Origin: Pontiella agarivorans
Lineage (GTDB): Bacteria; Verrucomicrobiota; Kiritimatiellia; Kiritimatiellales; Pontiellaceae
Length of the DNA: 64,000 bases
Direction of reading: 5' to 3'
Assembly (NCBI RefSeq): GCF_034531395.1
Contig: NZ_JARVCO010000010.1
Location: 1,054,001-1,118,000, forward strand
In this document: positions 36,248 through 46,090 of the stretch, piece after piece
How the letters are laid out: each line of letters starts with the position of its first letter
How positions within the stretch are numbered: position 1 is the first letter of the stretch
Notes under the pieces: generated by a model
Seen by the model: only the letters and a program-made list of their open reading frames with translations
Database searches by the model: none
Told to the model about the DNA's origin: nothing
Made by a program: the position numbers and the translations under genes

Positions 36248-37663
36248 ATGAAGACAACGGTTCTTGATTCCGGACTGGCCGGGCAGTGGTATAGTGATGA
36301 TCCGGTTCATCTTGCACATGTTATTGATGCTTATCTTGATGCGGCCGACCCGCCGGCGGTGGAAAATCCGATTGGATTGCTACTGCCCCATGCCGGCTAC
36401 CGCTATTCCGGTATGGCCGCGGCCTATGGTGCAAAACTGCTTAAAAACAGCCGGTTTAAACGGGTCATCATTATCGGGCCATCGCACCGCGTCGTATTGC
36501 AGGATTCAGTCAGCATCCCGGAGGTGACGCACATAAAAACACCGTTGGGGCTGATCCCGCTGGACGGCCCGGCGATTTCCGAACTCCGTAAAAATGATGT
36601 TTTTCTGGCGCACCCTCAGGCTCACCGAAACGAGCATAGTGTGCAGATTGAACTGCCGATACTGCAGCGGGTGCTGAACGGTTTTTCATTGATTCCGGTG
36701 GTTTGCGGTCAGCTCTCTGAGGCCGGTGCAAAGCGGATTGCGGCGGAGCTGAAACCGTTAATGAATGACGAGACGCTGTTGGTGATCAGTTCTGATTTTA
36801 CCCATTACGGTCAGAGTTTCGGCTATGTGCCCTTCACGCAGAATATCGAGGAAAACCTGCGGGCACTGGATATGGGGGCGTTTGCAAAAATTCAGGCGCA
36901 CGATCTGCAGGGGTTTCAACAGTATGTGCAAGATACCGGGGCTACGATCTGCGGCAGCGGTCCGATTGCCGTGCTGCTCGCTATGCTGCCTGAGGATGCA
37001 AAGATTGATCTGCTGAAATATGAGACTTCCGGAAATCTGACCGGTGACTGGTCGCATTGTGTGAGCTATCTCTCCGCTGCGGTTTCCGGGCACTGGAAAA
37101 CAGATGCGGCGCAGGGGAAGTATCCGGAACTTTCTTCAAAGGATAAGCATACTCTGCTGGCTTTTGCGCGTTATATCATTTCGAAGGAGTTGAGACCGGA
37201 TATTCCGGCCGTTGAAATTCAGCCGACTCCGGTCATGCAGGAAAAGCGCGGCGTTTTCGTCACCCTCCATAAACGGGGGCAGCTGCGCGGCTGTATCGGG
37301 GAAATTTTTCCGCGCCGACCGCTGATCGATGCCGTGAACGCGCAGGCCCTGAATGCCGCATTTCATGATCCGCGTTTTCCGAAACTCCGTGCAGATGAGC
37401 TGGCGGAAGTTGATCTCGAAATTTCGGTGCTTACTCCGCCGGAACCGGTGGATTCCTGGGAGCATATAGAGATTGGCCGGCACGGTATTGTTTTGAGCTG
37501 CGGGCCGCATTCCGCTGTCTTTCTGCCGCAGGTCGCCACGGAGCAGGGATGGGATCTGGAGACCACGCTGACTCACCTTTCCGTAAAGGCGGGACGGCCT
37601 TCCAATGCCTGGAAAGCGGATTGCGCATTTGAGGTTTTTGAAGCCGATGTTTTCGGCGAGTGA
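36248..37663 (+). CDS. MEMO1-AMMECR1 fusion protein (AmmeMemoRadiSam proteins B and A)
   Basis: A 471-aa fusion. The N-terminal part (about 1-270) is the MEMO1 family, related to class III dioxygenases, with L-L-P-H-A-G-Y-R-Y-S-G and I-S-S-D-F-T-H-Y. The C-terminal part (about 285-465) is an AMMECR1 domain with the L-R-G-C-I-G-E motif. The start at 36248 has a GAGGAGAGGG sequence. In many bacteria these two are encoded beside or fused with a radical-SAM partner; none is found here. Function is unknown for the system as a whole. Confidence 0.9.
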   Translation: MKTTVLDSGLAGQWYSDDPVHLAHVIDAYLDAADPPAVENPIGLLLPHAGYRYSGMAAAYGAKLLKNSRFKRVIIIGPSHRVVLQDSVSIPEVTHIKTPLGLIPLDGPAISELRKNDVFLAHPQAHRNEHSVQIELPILQRVLNGFSLIPVVCGQLSEAGAKRIAAELKPLMNDETLLVISSDFTHYGQSFGYVPFTQNIEENLRALDMGAFAKIQAHDLQGFQQYVQDTGATICGSGPIAVLLAMLPEDAKIDLLKYETSGNLTGDWSHCVSYLSAAVSGHWKTDAAQGKYPELSSKDKHTLLAFARYIISKELRPDIPAVEIQPTPVMQEKRGVFVTLHKRGQLRGCIGEIFPRRPLIDAVNAQALNAAFHDPRFPKLRADELAEVDLEISVLTPPEPVDSWEHIEIGRHGIVLSCGPHSAVFLPQVATEQGWDLETTLTHLSVKAGRPSNAWKADCAFEVFEADVFGE

Positions 37664-37754
37664 CGGCACAGAGCGGCTGCGTATGCGTTCCCGGGTTGCA
37701 ATTGTCCGGGAGGCCCTTCATACTTTTTCCGGTTGGGATTAAACGGGAGAGTTT

Positions 37755-39476
37755 ATGTTTGAAACAGGTATGAAGAAAATCCGTCTGATGCTGTGTGTAA
37801 CCGCAGGTCTTTTTTTTCTTTCCACGGCAAGAGCGCAGATGCCGCATGAATGCCTGCTGCTGGTGAACCGCAAATCGCAGGATTCGCTGAAGGTGGCGAA
37901 CACCTATCTTGCTCAACGCCGGATTCCGCAACGTAATGTGATCTATCTTGATTTGCCGGAAAATCTTTACGGCGGAAAGGCCACCGTTACGCCCGAGCAG
38001 TTTAAATGGCTGATCTGGGAACCGGCGAATGCGGCCATCAGAGAACGTGGACTGGAAAATCAGATTCTGGCCTGGATCTATTCCTGCGATTTCCCCATTC
38101 GGGTTGAAACCGATCCGTCTGACCGCAAACAGATGTCGGTGGGCGGCCTCACTTTTATGCGCAATAAACTGCCCGGGCTGAGTCTGGTGGAAGAAGGGAA
38201 GTTTCTTTCTAAACTGTTTGCAGGCCCCAACGAACGCATCAAACTCAACCTCAATGCCATGTCGCTGGCGATGCAGAAAAAGGGACTGGGGCCGGAGGCG
38301 AAAGTGCCGCCGGAAGCCGCCTGGCTGCAGCGCGGGCTGGGTGACCGTATGCCGTTGCCGAGCATGATGCTGGGCTATACCGGCGAAAACGGGAATACGG
38401 TGCAGGAGGTGCTGAATGCTCTGGCCCGCGGTGCGGCCTCGGACCACCGGGGCATGCGTTCGGGTATTTATTTTGTGCAGAGCGATGATGTCCGCTCGAA
38501 ATGCCGTGAGTGGCAGTTTTATCCGGCGGTGAATGAACTGCAGCAGCGCGGAATCAAAGCCACGGTAACTACGAATTTTCCGGCCGGAGAAAAAAATGTG
38601 ATGGGCATTCTCATGGGAGCTGAAACGGTGGACGCCGCTTCCGTGGGGTCGTTTGCTAACGGAGCCATGGCAGAACATCTCACCAGCTGGAGCGCGGAAT
38701 TTCAGAAGCGGCAGTCCAAGTGTACCGACTGGATTGCCGCCGGGGCCACCGCTTCTGCCGGTGCGGTGGTAGAGCCCTATTCCAATCCCAATAAATTTCC
38801 GTCGGCGCGTTTTTATGTACATTATGCCGCCGGCTGCACGATGCTTGAAAGTTTCTATCAGTCCATTGCCTGTCCGCTGCAGACGCTGCTGGTGGGGGAC
38901 CCGTTGGCGAAACCGTATGCCCCGGCGTTCGGGTTGCGCATTCTGGGCACGGATACCGTAAAAAATGACTTTACCTATGTCGCCGCGGTGGAATCAAAGA
39001 TCCAGGGTGCACAGTTTGAATATACTTTTTTCGTGGACGGAAAAATTGTGCAGGAGCAGTCGGATCAGAACTCATTTTATCTGCGTGTTCTGAATTTGAG
39101 CGACGGCTATCACGAACTGCGTGTCACGGCCAGTATCAGGCATATGGTAGAATACAACATGACAGTTGATAAGCCGATCATGGTGAACAGGACCGGACGA
39201 TCAATCCGTATTCAACCGGAAATCAGCCGGCTGGCTAAGCATGAGCACGGCATTAAGGTGCAGCCCGGCGGTGCTGAAAAACCGGAAAAGGTCAGGCTGG
39301 TTTGCGGCGAGGTGGTTCTTGACGAAAAAGTTTATGCCGACGATGTCGAACTTGTGCTTGATGAGCGGGTGCTGGGCGAAGGTCCGAACCGGATCCGGGC
39401 CGTCGGAATTTATGCGGATGGTATGAACGTTTCCAGCGCGCCGCTCAGTCTGGGCATTACTTTCGCAAAGGATTAG
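37755..39476 (+). CDS. TIGR03790-family secreted protein
   Basis: A 573-aa protein with a signal peptide (about 1-27). The segments L-V-N-R-K-S-Q-D-S-L-K-V-A-N-T-Y-L and R-R-I-P-Q-R-N-V-I match the N-terminal signature of TIGR03790 proteins, a family of unknown function found in Planctomycetes, Verrucomicrobia and Acidobacteria. A GGGAG sequence supports the start at 37755. The C-terminal third is beta-rich and may be a separate domain. Confidence 0.72.
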   Translation: MFETGMKKIRLMLCVTAGLFFLSTARAQMPHECLLLVNRKSQDSLKVANTYLAQRRIPQRNVIYLDLPENLYGGKATVTPEQFKWLIWEPANAAIRERGLENQILAWIYSCDFPIRVETDPSDRKQMSVGGLTFMRNKLPGLSLVEEGKFLSKLFAGPNERIKLNLNAMSLAMQKKGLGPEAKVPPEAAWLQRGLGDRMPLPSMMLGYTGENGNTVQEVLNALARGAASDHRGMRSGIYFVQSDDVRSKCREWQFYPAVNELQQRGIKATVTTNFPAGEKNVMGILMGAETVDAASVGSFANGAMAEHLTSWSAEFQKRQSKCTDWIAAGATASAGAVVEPYSNPNKFPSARFYVHYAAGCTMLESFYQSIACPLQTLLVGDPLAKPYAPAFGLRILGTDTVKNDFTYVAAVESKIQGAQFEYTFFVDGKIVQEQSDQNSFYLRVLNLSDGYHELRVTASIRHMVEYNMTVDKPIMVNRTGRSIRIQPEISRLAKHEHGIKVQPGGAEKPEKVRLVCGEVVLDEKVYADDVELVLDERVLGEGPNRIRAVGIYADGMNVSSAPLSLGITFAKD

Positions 39477-39479
39477 CCT

Positions 39480-40469
39480 TTAAGGAATCCAATCGACCTC
39501 CAGAAATGAAAGCGTATAGGGTTTTCCGTGGGATCGGTTGACCATCGTCGGTTCGCTCATCAGATCAAAGTTGGAGATCACCAGTTTTCCATCAAAAAAT
39601 ACCAGGTCGACCGGTTGGTCGAGCTCGCCGTTCGAGCCGTCGTTGTCCGGATACTGCACCACGGTGGTTACGGTGCCGTTCGGTGCGACCGAGTAGAGGG
39701 CATTTTTTGAAAAACCGCAGACGATGAGATGGCCGCGTTTATCGAAAATCATACCGTCGATTCCTGTGGTGTTCAGGTCGGCGTAATGTGCTGAATCAAC
39801 CACCTTCCCGGAGCGGTCAAGTGTGAGCCTGAAAACGGTCCCGTCCCCGAAGTCGCCCACATACAGATGTCCTTTTTGATCAAATGCAAGGCCATCGAGA
39901 CCGAACTGTTTTTCCGAATTTTTCGTTTCCGAGGTGAAAATAAGGTGTTTGTCGGCTGTGGAATTACTCACCTTCACGTCACGTTCCGAAATCTGGAAAC
40001 GGTAAACGCCGCCGACGTTTCGGTCTTTTTTGATTCCGGCCATTTGCGGCACGGTTACATAGAGTGCGCCGTTGTGACAGCGAAGCCCGTTGGGTCCGCT
40101 GATCCCGTGGGCGATAATTTCGGTGGTGACGGTCTGTTCTTCAAAGGAGAGGGCGAGAACCCGTCCGTTTGAATTCACAAAGAGCGTTCCATCCGGTCCG
40201 TAGGCCAGTCCCATGGGCCGGATTTTTCCTGAAAAACCGGGAATGGTATAATCGGGCAAACGACGGATTTTCCGGTCTTTGGAAATCGAGAGCAGGGCTC
40301 CGGAATAACCGCCGGGCGCGTAGTTAGGGCAGGAGAGCGTCAGGGTGCCGTCGGGAGCGACGGCAAATGCATCGGGCGTCGGACAGTCTTCCGGAAGTTC
40401 AGTATACAGTGTCGTCTGTGCAGCCCATACGGTGGATGCGTACGCCAGTGCAAGAGCAATATATTTCAT
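39480..40469 (-). CDS. SMP-30/gluconolactonase-like secreted beta-propeller
   Basis: A 329-aa protein with a signal peptide (about 1-16) and blades typical of six-bladed propellers: P-M-G-L-A-Y-G-P-D-G-T-L-F-V-N-S, G-P-N-G-L-R and G-L-A-F-D-Q-K-G-H-L-Y-V-G-D-F-G-D-G. These patterns fit the SMP-30/strictosidine-synthase group, which includes metal-dependent lactonases. Activity is not assigned. It converges tail-to-tail with the TIGR03790 gene, only three bases apart, and is preceded by the phytase-like gene on the same strand. Confidence 0.75.
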   Translation of the reverse strand: MKYIALALAYASTVWAAQTTLYTELPEDCPTPDAFAVAPDGTLTLSCPNYAPGGYSGALLSISKDRKIRRLPDYTIPGFSGKIRPMGLAYGPDGTLFVNSNGRVLALSFEEQTVTTEIIAHGISGPNGLRCHNGALYVTVPQMAGIKKDRNVGGVYRFQISERDVKVSNSTADKHLIFTSETKNSEKQFGLDGLAFDQKGHLYVGDFGDGTVFRLTLDRSGKVVDSAHYADLNTTGIDGMIFDKRGHLIVCGFSKNALYSVAPNGTVTTVVQYPDNDGSNGELDQPVDLVFFDGKLVISNFDLMSEPTMVNRSHGKPYTLSFLEVDWIP

Positions 40470-40574
40470 CGGAAATCCTTGGGTTGATTGGACGTCAATC
40501 TATCGGTTTCCACGCTTTGGAAACACAGGCGTTCCTGCAGAAGAGTTACGGATGATTGCGGTCCGATACCCAAA

Positions 40575-40598
40575 AAGGCCGACCCGGAGGCCGACCTT
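40575..40598 (-). terminator. Intrinsic terminator of the phytase-like gene
   Basis: On the minus strand AAGGTCGGCC pairs fully with GGTCGGCCTT (two wobble pairs) around a TCCG tetraloop and is followed by further T. It lies 25 bp after the stop of the gene at 40624. On the plus strand the stem is broken by two mismatches. Confidence 0.75.
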
Positions 40599-40623
40599 TT
40601 TTTAACCGGTGGAACCGTATTTT

Positions 40624-42837
40624 TTAGCGGATGCGCAGGAACAGGGTTTCGCCCGGAGCTTCGTCCACTCCGTCGTTGTCGGAAACCACGTAGATTCTGC
40701 CGAAGCGGTTGATGGCCAGTCCTTCAAGTTTTTCAGTGGTCCAGATGCTGGAGGCATCCAGTGCAGGCTGCAGGTCGGCCAGTTCGTATTTACGAACGGT
40801 TTTCAAGGTTTCGGTGTAGGGCTTGAAGTCGTTTTTGCTCAGGCGAACGGCGTAGACCGATTTGAGTTCGGCATTCAGACCGGTGCTCGGTCCCCAGCCT
40901 TTATCACGCTCGATCACAGCAAACCAGTTCCCGGCGATATGCGTGAGTTCGGACAGACCGATCCATCCGCCATCGCTTTCGGCTTCGAGCGGATAATACA
41001 CAAAGCTCCACTCATCTTTCGCAACATCGTAACGACCGATTTTAGTGTGTTTTTTATCGATGTCGCCGGTGTTCGGCCAGGCACGCTGGATGGCAACATA
41101 GACGATCTCACGTCCCGGCCATCCGGTAACGGCAATACCTTCAAAACCGTTTTTACGGGCATGCTCTTCAAGGAAGTCCGGCAGGAGAATTTCGTTGAGC
41201 ACCGAGCCGTTGCGATCGACTTTCAGGATCATGTTCGGAAGATCATCTGCATTTCCTTCTGACGCGAGCCAGAAGCTGCCGTCCCAGCCTTTGGAAATCC
41301 CTTCCAGGTCAAGACCGCAGGAGGCTCCGGTGACCGGGATGCGGTTGACAATCTGAGCCGGATGGGTGTTGGCTTTGATCGTATAGATGAAGCCTTCGGA
41401 GAGGAAGGAATCGCTGACCGCATAAAGGCGGTTCGGATTCCAGCAGTCGGCGGTCAGACCGGAGAGGGCCACCCACGGAATGGGTGCTCCGTTTTCGTCG
41501 TTAACGGATTGGATGGTTGGATAAAATGCCGGACCTCTTCGCAGTTGATAAATATTGATCATGGTCGGAATGCCGGCTTCTTCTTCGTCCTTTTCTGTGG
41601 AAGCAACGAAAAGTCCGCGTTTTTCAATGACCTTGAGGCCCTCCGGACCGATGCCGGTCGGCAGCAGCTGTTCCGCAGTCAGTCTTCCGTTGCGGGAAAT
41701 ACTGTAAACACCGATCGCGTTGGCTCGCTCTGAACCGACAAACAGAAAATTTCGGCCTTCGAAGGTTCCAAATTCTACGGCTTCAGGTTCACAGCCTTTG
41801 TTGCCTGAGCGGTCTTCATTGTAGTGCCCGGCGCTGGCGAGCCAGTGCTCGAACGATTCGGCGGATTCATATTCCACGGTTCCGTTCTGATTGAAAATGG
41901 TGAAGCCACGGCTACCACCGCCTTCACCGTTTTCATCTTCGTAGTCACCTTCGTTGGCCGTAGCGAACGAATCATGATCGATCCAGGTTACAGCATCAGG
42001 CTCCCGGCGCTTGGTGATGGTGTCGGTGAAGGCGATCAGGCCTTCTTCCTCGGTATCGACATTGGAGAGTTCAACGGAACCACAGGAAAACTCATTGAGG
42101 ATGTCGCCGGTAGCCAGATCAATGACGGCGAGGTGGTTGTTTTCCTGAAAGGTAACCACGGCTTCATTCTGTGTGTTGATGTCCACATATTCCGGTTCAA
42201 GGTCTGGGCCGGCATAGGCATGGGCAGCCACCGGGGAAAGATCGGCAGCGCGGATGTTCCAGTCGTCCGCTTCGCCAACGAGGTCGACAATCAGCAGTGC
42301 GCCGGTTTTGTTCTGCGGAATAAAGCCGTCATTCAGATCTTCGTCGCGTTCGTTTTCGATAACGATAGCGGCGTATCGGTGGTCCGGAGAAAGGGCCAGA
42401 GAATCGGGCTGTCCGCCCAGCTCGCGTTCGGCCAGAATATTATGGCTGATCCGGTCAATCACCACCAGTTTCCCGGAAGGAGATGCATAGTCATCCGAGG
42501 TATTCACGCCCACCAGAACCAGATCATCCAGAATGACCAGACTGGTCGGTTCACCTCCGACGTTCACAGAACCTTCGCCCATGGGAACGGCCGGGTTGGC
42601 GATATTCACAAAACCAATGGCTTTGTTTTCGCCGTCGGTGTAGACCAGCTGTTTTCCGTCTTTTGTGGCATCGGTAATTTCTGCCACGGCAGAGCCGTTT
42701 CCGGCCATGACATCAAAGCTTGCAACATGCTGGAACAGTTTGCCGGTTTTGCAGTAGTGCCTGCGGGCAAGAGCGCTGTTTGCAGCGGATACAGCAACGA
42801 GGCCTGCCGCGGCCAGAGTAAGTTTGTTCATAATCAA
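40624..42837 (-). CDS. Secreted phytase-like/choice-of-anchor I-type beta-propeller protein
   Basis: A 737-aa protein with a signal peptide (about 1-24). The N-terminal two thirds are propeller repeats with P-D-S-L-A-L-S-P-D-H-R-Y-A-A-I and E-P-E-Y-V-D-I-N motifs, as in choice-of-anchor I proteins. The C-terminal third (about 470-735) matches the esterase-like activity of phytase domain (D-L-E-G-I-S and K-L-E-G-L-A-I-N-R-F-G-R-I-Y-V-V-S-D-N-D-G). Known members are phosphoesterases or surface proteins; activity here is not proven. A phosphate-scavenging role is one possibility. Confidence 0.75.
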   Translation of the reverse strand: MIMNKLTLAAAGLVAVSAANSALARRHYCKTGKLFQHVASFDVMAGNGSAVAEITDATKDGKQLVYTDGENKAIGFVNIANPAVPMGEGSVNVGGEPTSLVILDDLVLVGVNTSDDYASPSGKLVVIDRISHNILAERELGGQPDSLALSPDHRYAAIVIENERDEDLNDGFIPQNKTGALLIVDLVGEADDWNIRAADLSPVAAHAYAGPDLEPEYVDINTQNEAVVTFQENNHLAVIDLATGDILNEFSCGSVELSNVDTEEEGLIAFTDTITKRREPDAVTWIDHDSFATANEGDYEDENGEGGGSRGFTIFNQNGTVEYESAESFEHWLASAGHYNEDRSGNKGCEPEAVEFGTFEGRNFLFVGSERANAIGVYSISRNGRLTAEQLLPTGIGPEGLKVIEKRGLFVASTEKDEEEAGIPTMINIYQLRRGPAFYPTIQSVNDENGAPIPWVALSGLTADCWNPNRLYAVSDSFLSEGFIYTIKANTHPAQIVNRIPVTGASCGLDLEGISKGWDGSFWLASEGNADDLPNMILKVDRNGSVLNEILLPDFLEEHARKNGFEGIAVTGWPGREIVYVAIQRAWPNTGDIDKKHTKIGRYDVAKDEWSFVYYPLEAESDGGWIGLSELTHIAGNWFAVIERDKGWGPSTGLNAELKSVYAVRLSKNDFKPYTETLKTVRKYELADLQPALDASSIWTTEKLEGLAINRFGRIYVVSDNDGVDEAPGETLFLRIR

Positions 42838-43018
42838 TCTCCCGTGTTGTGATTAAAATCTACCGCAATCCCGAATTACACCGGGGCGGTATGTAAGGTA
42901 TTTCAAGGTGCATACAGCTCTTTGCTGCCTTTTCGTGGAATGCACCTGAAACCGTAGACCACATTGGAATACCGGGATCTTGGCAGGATGAGGAAATCGT
43001 CAGAAACACATGAATATT

Positions 43019-43051
43019 TATGCAGGTGTAATACGCTTATTTACCTGCATA
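43019..43051 (-). terminator. Hairpin downstream of the cell-wall hydrolase gene
   Basis: A perfect 9-bp stem TATGCAGGT/ACCTGCATA with a 15-base loop. On the minus strand an A/T-rich stretch follows, but no clean T-run, so it may be a weak terminator or a protein-binding dyad. The 265-bp gap 42838-43102 holds nothing else I recognise. Confidence 0.45.
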
Positions 43052-43102
43052 TATTTTTCGGGGAAGACGCAAACAGAGTGGCGAGCATTCTTTGTTCGAG
43101 TT

Positions 43103-43636
43103 TCAGCGCGGCATATACCGGGGTTCCATGAAACCGAAGACGTGGTTGCCGATTGTTTTGATTCCGGTGAGTTTCGAAGCCCAGGAGGGGTTGGCTTTTG
43201 AAGGATTGTAAAAGTGGGTAAACCGGTCCCACTTGCGGTTATAGGACAGTAACTGCCAGGCGAGACTGTAGGAATCGGCACGCGCCACCATATCTCTCAG
43301 GTTGGTATAGGTGCCAAGGGCATACGCTTCCGGAACCCGACGGATATTGTTCCAGCATGAAAACTGTTTTTCGTGCAGGCAGATCTCCGCCATGGTTCGG
43401 CGCAGCAGCCGGGCCCGGGTGGCGATGACTGAAGCAACGGCGCGTTTGCCTTCATAATCTTCGCCGCGCGCCTCCGCATAGATCGTATAACTCACAATGC
43501 GCGCCGTTTCTTCGCTCAGGAAATTTTCCGGCGCCTCTTTTTTGCTTTCGGTATGTTCAACGGAATGGGTTGCTGCGGCCTTGGCCAGAAGCGGCAGGCC
43601 GGTCAGGGTCAGTGTTGCGGTTCTTCGGTTGTTCAT
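43103..43636 (-). CDS. SleB-type cell-wall hydrolase
   Basis: A 177-aa exported protein from the ATG at 43636. The N-terminus is hydrophobic with a basic lead. The domain (about 55-177) matches the hydrolase_2/SleB family: I-Y-A-E-A-R-G-E-D-Y-E-G-K-R-A-V-A-S-V-I near residue 70, where Glu is catalytic, and F-S-C-W-N-N. Family members cleave peptidoglycan glycan strands as lytic transglycosylases. No spore genes are near, so the role is likely wall turnover. Confidence 0.82.
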   Translation of the reverse strand: MNNRRTATLTLTGLPLLAKAAATHSVEHTESKKEAPENFLSEETARIVSYTIYAEARGEDYEGKRAVASVIATRARLLRRTMAEICLHEKQFSCWNNIRRVPEAYALGTYTNLRDMVARADSYSLAWQLLSYNRKWDRFTHFYNPSKANPSWASKLTGIKTIGNHVFGFMEPRYMPR

Positions 43637-43872
43637 GCGGTACCCCGTAAATCTATGGCAGTCGTTCTCTACTCGGTTGTTTTCCAAACTCCGGAAAGGT
43701 ATAGCAGATTGTTTTTCAATGTCTGGAAAAATTGGAAGCCTTCAATAAACGGCTGAAAATGAACAGCCGGCTGGACAACGATCCGCTGGTGGTTCATCGT
43801 GCAGATCTTTCGATACGGAAACTTAAGCTGCCGCACGATCCCGGAGATTCGGCACATGACAGGGAGGCCCCG

Positions 43873-44160
43873 ATGCCCGAAGCCATTGATGTTGTTATTG
43901 ATGAAATTAATTTAGCTGATTTTGAAGTGATCGATATTCGCGAACCCGATGAGGTGGCGAAAGAGCCGTTGCCGTGCGAGCATCAGCATATTCCGATGAA
44001 CGATCTGCTGGGCAATCCGTCGGTCATTGACAAAGAAAAAGCCTACCTGCTCGTTTGCGCGGCCGGCGTTCGCACCAACTATACCGCCAACGCCTTTCGA
44101 TCGGCCGGATACAGCAAGGTCTATTCGCTGGTCGGCGGAAACCGGGTGCTCTCTGCCTGA
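43873..44160 (+). CDS. Single-domain rhodanese-like sulfurtransferase
   Basis: A 95-aa protein. V-I-D-I-R-E-P-D-E at about residue 21 and the active-site loop L-V-C-A-A-G-V-R-T identify a rhodanese domain with the persulfide Cys present. The start at 43873 has a GGGAGG sequence seven bases upstream. An in-frame ATG at 43759 would add 38 residues but lacks such a site. It lies tail-to-tail with modC. It could supply sulfur for cofactor or Fe-S assembly; this is a guess from context. Confidence 0.78.
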   Translation: MPEAIDVVIDEINLADFEVIDIREPDEVAKEPLPCEHQHIPMNDLLGNPSVIDKEKAYLLVCAAGVRTNYTANAFRSAGYSKVYSLVGGNRVLSA

Positions 44161-44205
44161 AGGGGTTCTGCACGGGACGTTAAGCGCAGATCGCTGAAGC
44201 CGTTG

Positions 44206-45306
44206 TTACTGCAGCATGCCCATGGGTTGGATGGCGCGGCTTTTGAAGAGAATCCATACCGATGAGGCCGGCGTCAGATTCATCTCTTTTTCGGTTCCCC
44301 GTGTAATCTCGGCAAACAGCGGTCCGGCGGCGGTATCGAGTTTGCAGAGGGAGCGATCAGGAGTGTGGGTTATGCTGCGTACCCGGCCGGGCAGCTGGTT
44401 GCGCATGGAAATGGTTTCAATCCGATGGGGGGCAATGGCAATCTGATTGGCGGCAATCCCAATGTTTACCGCCCGGCCGATCGGCAGTTTTTCCGCGAGT
44501 TCCATTTCAACCCGGAGCTCCGGATGATTCGGTAAATCAAGCCGGGTTACACCATGATCCTTATCGTGTTGGGCAACCTGCATTTTCAGCAAATTGGTCA
44601 GCTGGGCCCCTTTAAGTTCCCGCAGCGTTTTTGAGGTGCCGGCCAGTTTTTCAAGAGAATTCTTTCCCGTCACGGAACCGTCGCGCATCAGCAGGAGCTG
44701 GTCGGTGAGCTGCAGGATTTCACCGAGGTCGTGGCTGATCAAAATCGTGGGAATCTGCAGGGTGGTGTGGATTCGGGCAAGGAAGGGCAGGATCTGCATT
44801 TTCAGCGAGACATCCAGCCCGCTGACCGGTTCATCCATCAGCAGAAGCTTGGGATTGGCCAGCAGGGTGCGTCCGATGGCAATCCGCTGTTTTTCGCCGC
44901 CGGAGAGGTCGGTCACCTCGCGGTCGATCAGGTGCTGGATATTCAACAGGTCCACGATATCGTCAAAGTTGAACGGGCGGTTTTTTATCCGTTCCTTCAG
45001 GCATTCACCGGCGCGCAGGTTCTGTTCGACGGACCAGTGCGGAAAAAGGCGCGCATCCTGAAAGACGAGGCCGATGCCGCGCCGGTGCGGTGGCACAAAG
45101 ATTCGCCGGGCGGCATCAAAAAAGGTTTCGCCGCCGAGGATAATGTGTCCGCCGTCGGGACGGATGAGCCCGGCGATGGCTCGGAACAGCGTACTCTTGC
45201 CGCAGCCGGAATGGCCGAATACCCCCATCGCCGATTCAAAGCATTTGAATTCGGTATCCAGCAGAAAATTGCCCTGCCTGTAATAGATATCAACGTCGAG
45301 ATTCAC
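44206..45306 (-). CDS. modC: Molybdate ABC transporter ATP-binding protein
   Basis: A 366-aa ATPase driving molybdate uptake. Walker A G-H-S-G-C-G-K-S-T at 31-39, signature L-S-G-G-E-K-Q-R at about 137, Walker B L-L-L-M-D-E-P, then a C-terminal TOBE/MOP domain (about 290-360) that binds oxyanion, as in ModC. The gene overlaps modB by 17 bp. It supplies molybdenum for FeMo-co of the nitrogenase encoded in the same region. Confidence 0.93.
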   Translation of the reverse strand: MNLDVDIYYRQGNFLLDTEFKCFESAMGVFGHSGCGKSTLFRAIAGLIRPDGGHIILGGETFFDAARRIFVPPHRRGIGLVFQDARLFPHWSVEQNLRAGECLKERIKNRPFNFDDIVDLLNIQHLIDREVTDLSGGEKQRIAIGRTLLANPKLLLMDEPVSGLDVSLKMQILPFLARIHTTLQIPTILISHDLGEILQLTDQLLLMRDGSVTGKNSLEKLAGTSKTLRELKGAQLTNLLKMQVAQHDKDHGVTRLDLPNHPELRVEMELAEKLPIGRAVNIGIAANQIAIAPHRIETISMRNQLPGRVRSITHTPDRSLCKLDTAAGPLFAEITRGTEKEMNLTPASSVWILFKSRAIQPMGMLQ

Positions 45307-46006
45307 TGCTCATCTTTCGTTTGGCTTTTCGGGTTAACAGTTCGGAAATCAGCAGCGAGGCAAAGCAGAGAATGAGCGAAGCCGCCACCAGGCGCATAGC
45401 CAGCGTCTCTTCGCCGGGAACCTGCAGGGCGGAATAAATAGCCAGCGGCAGGGTCTGGGTCGATCCCTCCACATTGCCGGCAAACGTGATCGTTGCGCCG
45501 AACTCGCCGAGGCTGCGCGAAAAGGCGAGCAGAATACCGCCGAGAATGCCGGGCCACGCGAGCGGCAGGGTCACCTTCATAAAGACGCGGAAGCGGTTAT
45601 AGCCCAGCGTCTGGGCCGCTTCCTCCAGCCGCTGATCGACCATGGAAACTGCCAGCCGCACGGAGCGGACGGCCAGCGGAAAGGCCACGATGGCCGAAGC
45701 CAGCACAGCGCCCTGCCAGGTGAAGACCAGTCGAAGGTCAAAGTGGTCGGCCAGCCATTTTCCGATCAGCCCGTTCCGGCCGAACGTCACCAGCAGCAGA
45801 TAGCCCGTGACGACCGGCGGAATAACGAGCGGAGCATGCACCAGACTTTCGAGCAGCAGCTTGCCGCGGAATTCTTTCCGCGCAAACAGCCAGCCCGCGA
45901 GCACCGCCGGAACAGCGGTGACCACCGCAACCCCCAGCGCGACTTTCAGCGAAAGTCCCACTGCACTCCATTCTGCTGGGGATAAATTAACCATGTATAT
46001 GAACAC
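45290..46006 (-). CDS. modB: Molybdate ABC transporter permease
   Basis: A 238-aa membrane protein with about five spans and the permease E-A-A-xxx-G motif (L-E-E-A-A-Q-T-L-G-Y) that contacts the ATPase. S-R-S-L-G-E-F-G-A-T-I-T-F-A-G-N is the typical ModB/CysT-type stretch. Between modA and modB lies an 84-bp gap with a TCTGTGTTCCTC-type repeat fragment. Confidence 0.92.
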   Translation of the reverse strand: MFIYMVNLSPAEWSAVGLSLKVALGVAVVTAVPAVLAGWLFARKEFRGKLLLESLVHAPLVIPPVVTGYLLLVTFGRNGLIGKWLADHFDLRLVFTWQGAVLASAIVAFPLAVRSVRLAVSMVDQRLEEAAQTLGYNRFRVFMKVTLPLAWPGILGGILLAFSRSLGEFGATITFAGNVEGSTQTLPLAIYSALQVPGEETLAMRLVAASLILCFASLLISELLTRKAKRKMSSESRR

Positions 46007-46090
46007 CCGCTACGCTAGAGAGCAAGGAGTGCACAAAGCCTCGTTCTCTGTGTTCCTCTGCGATTTCTGCTTCGACTGAGTTTAAAAAAA

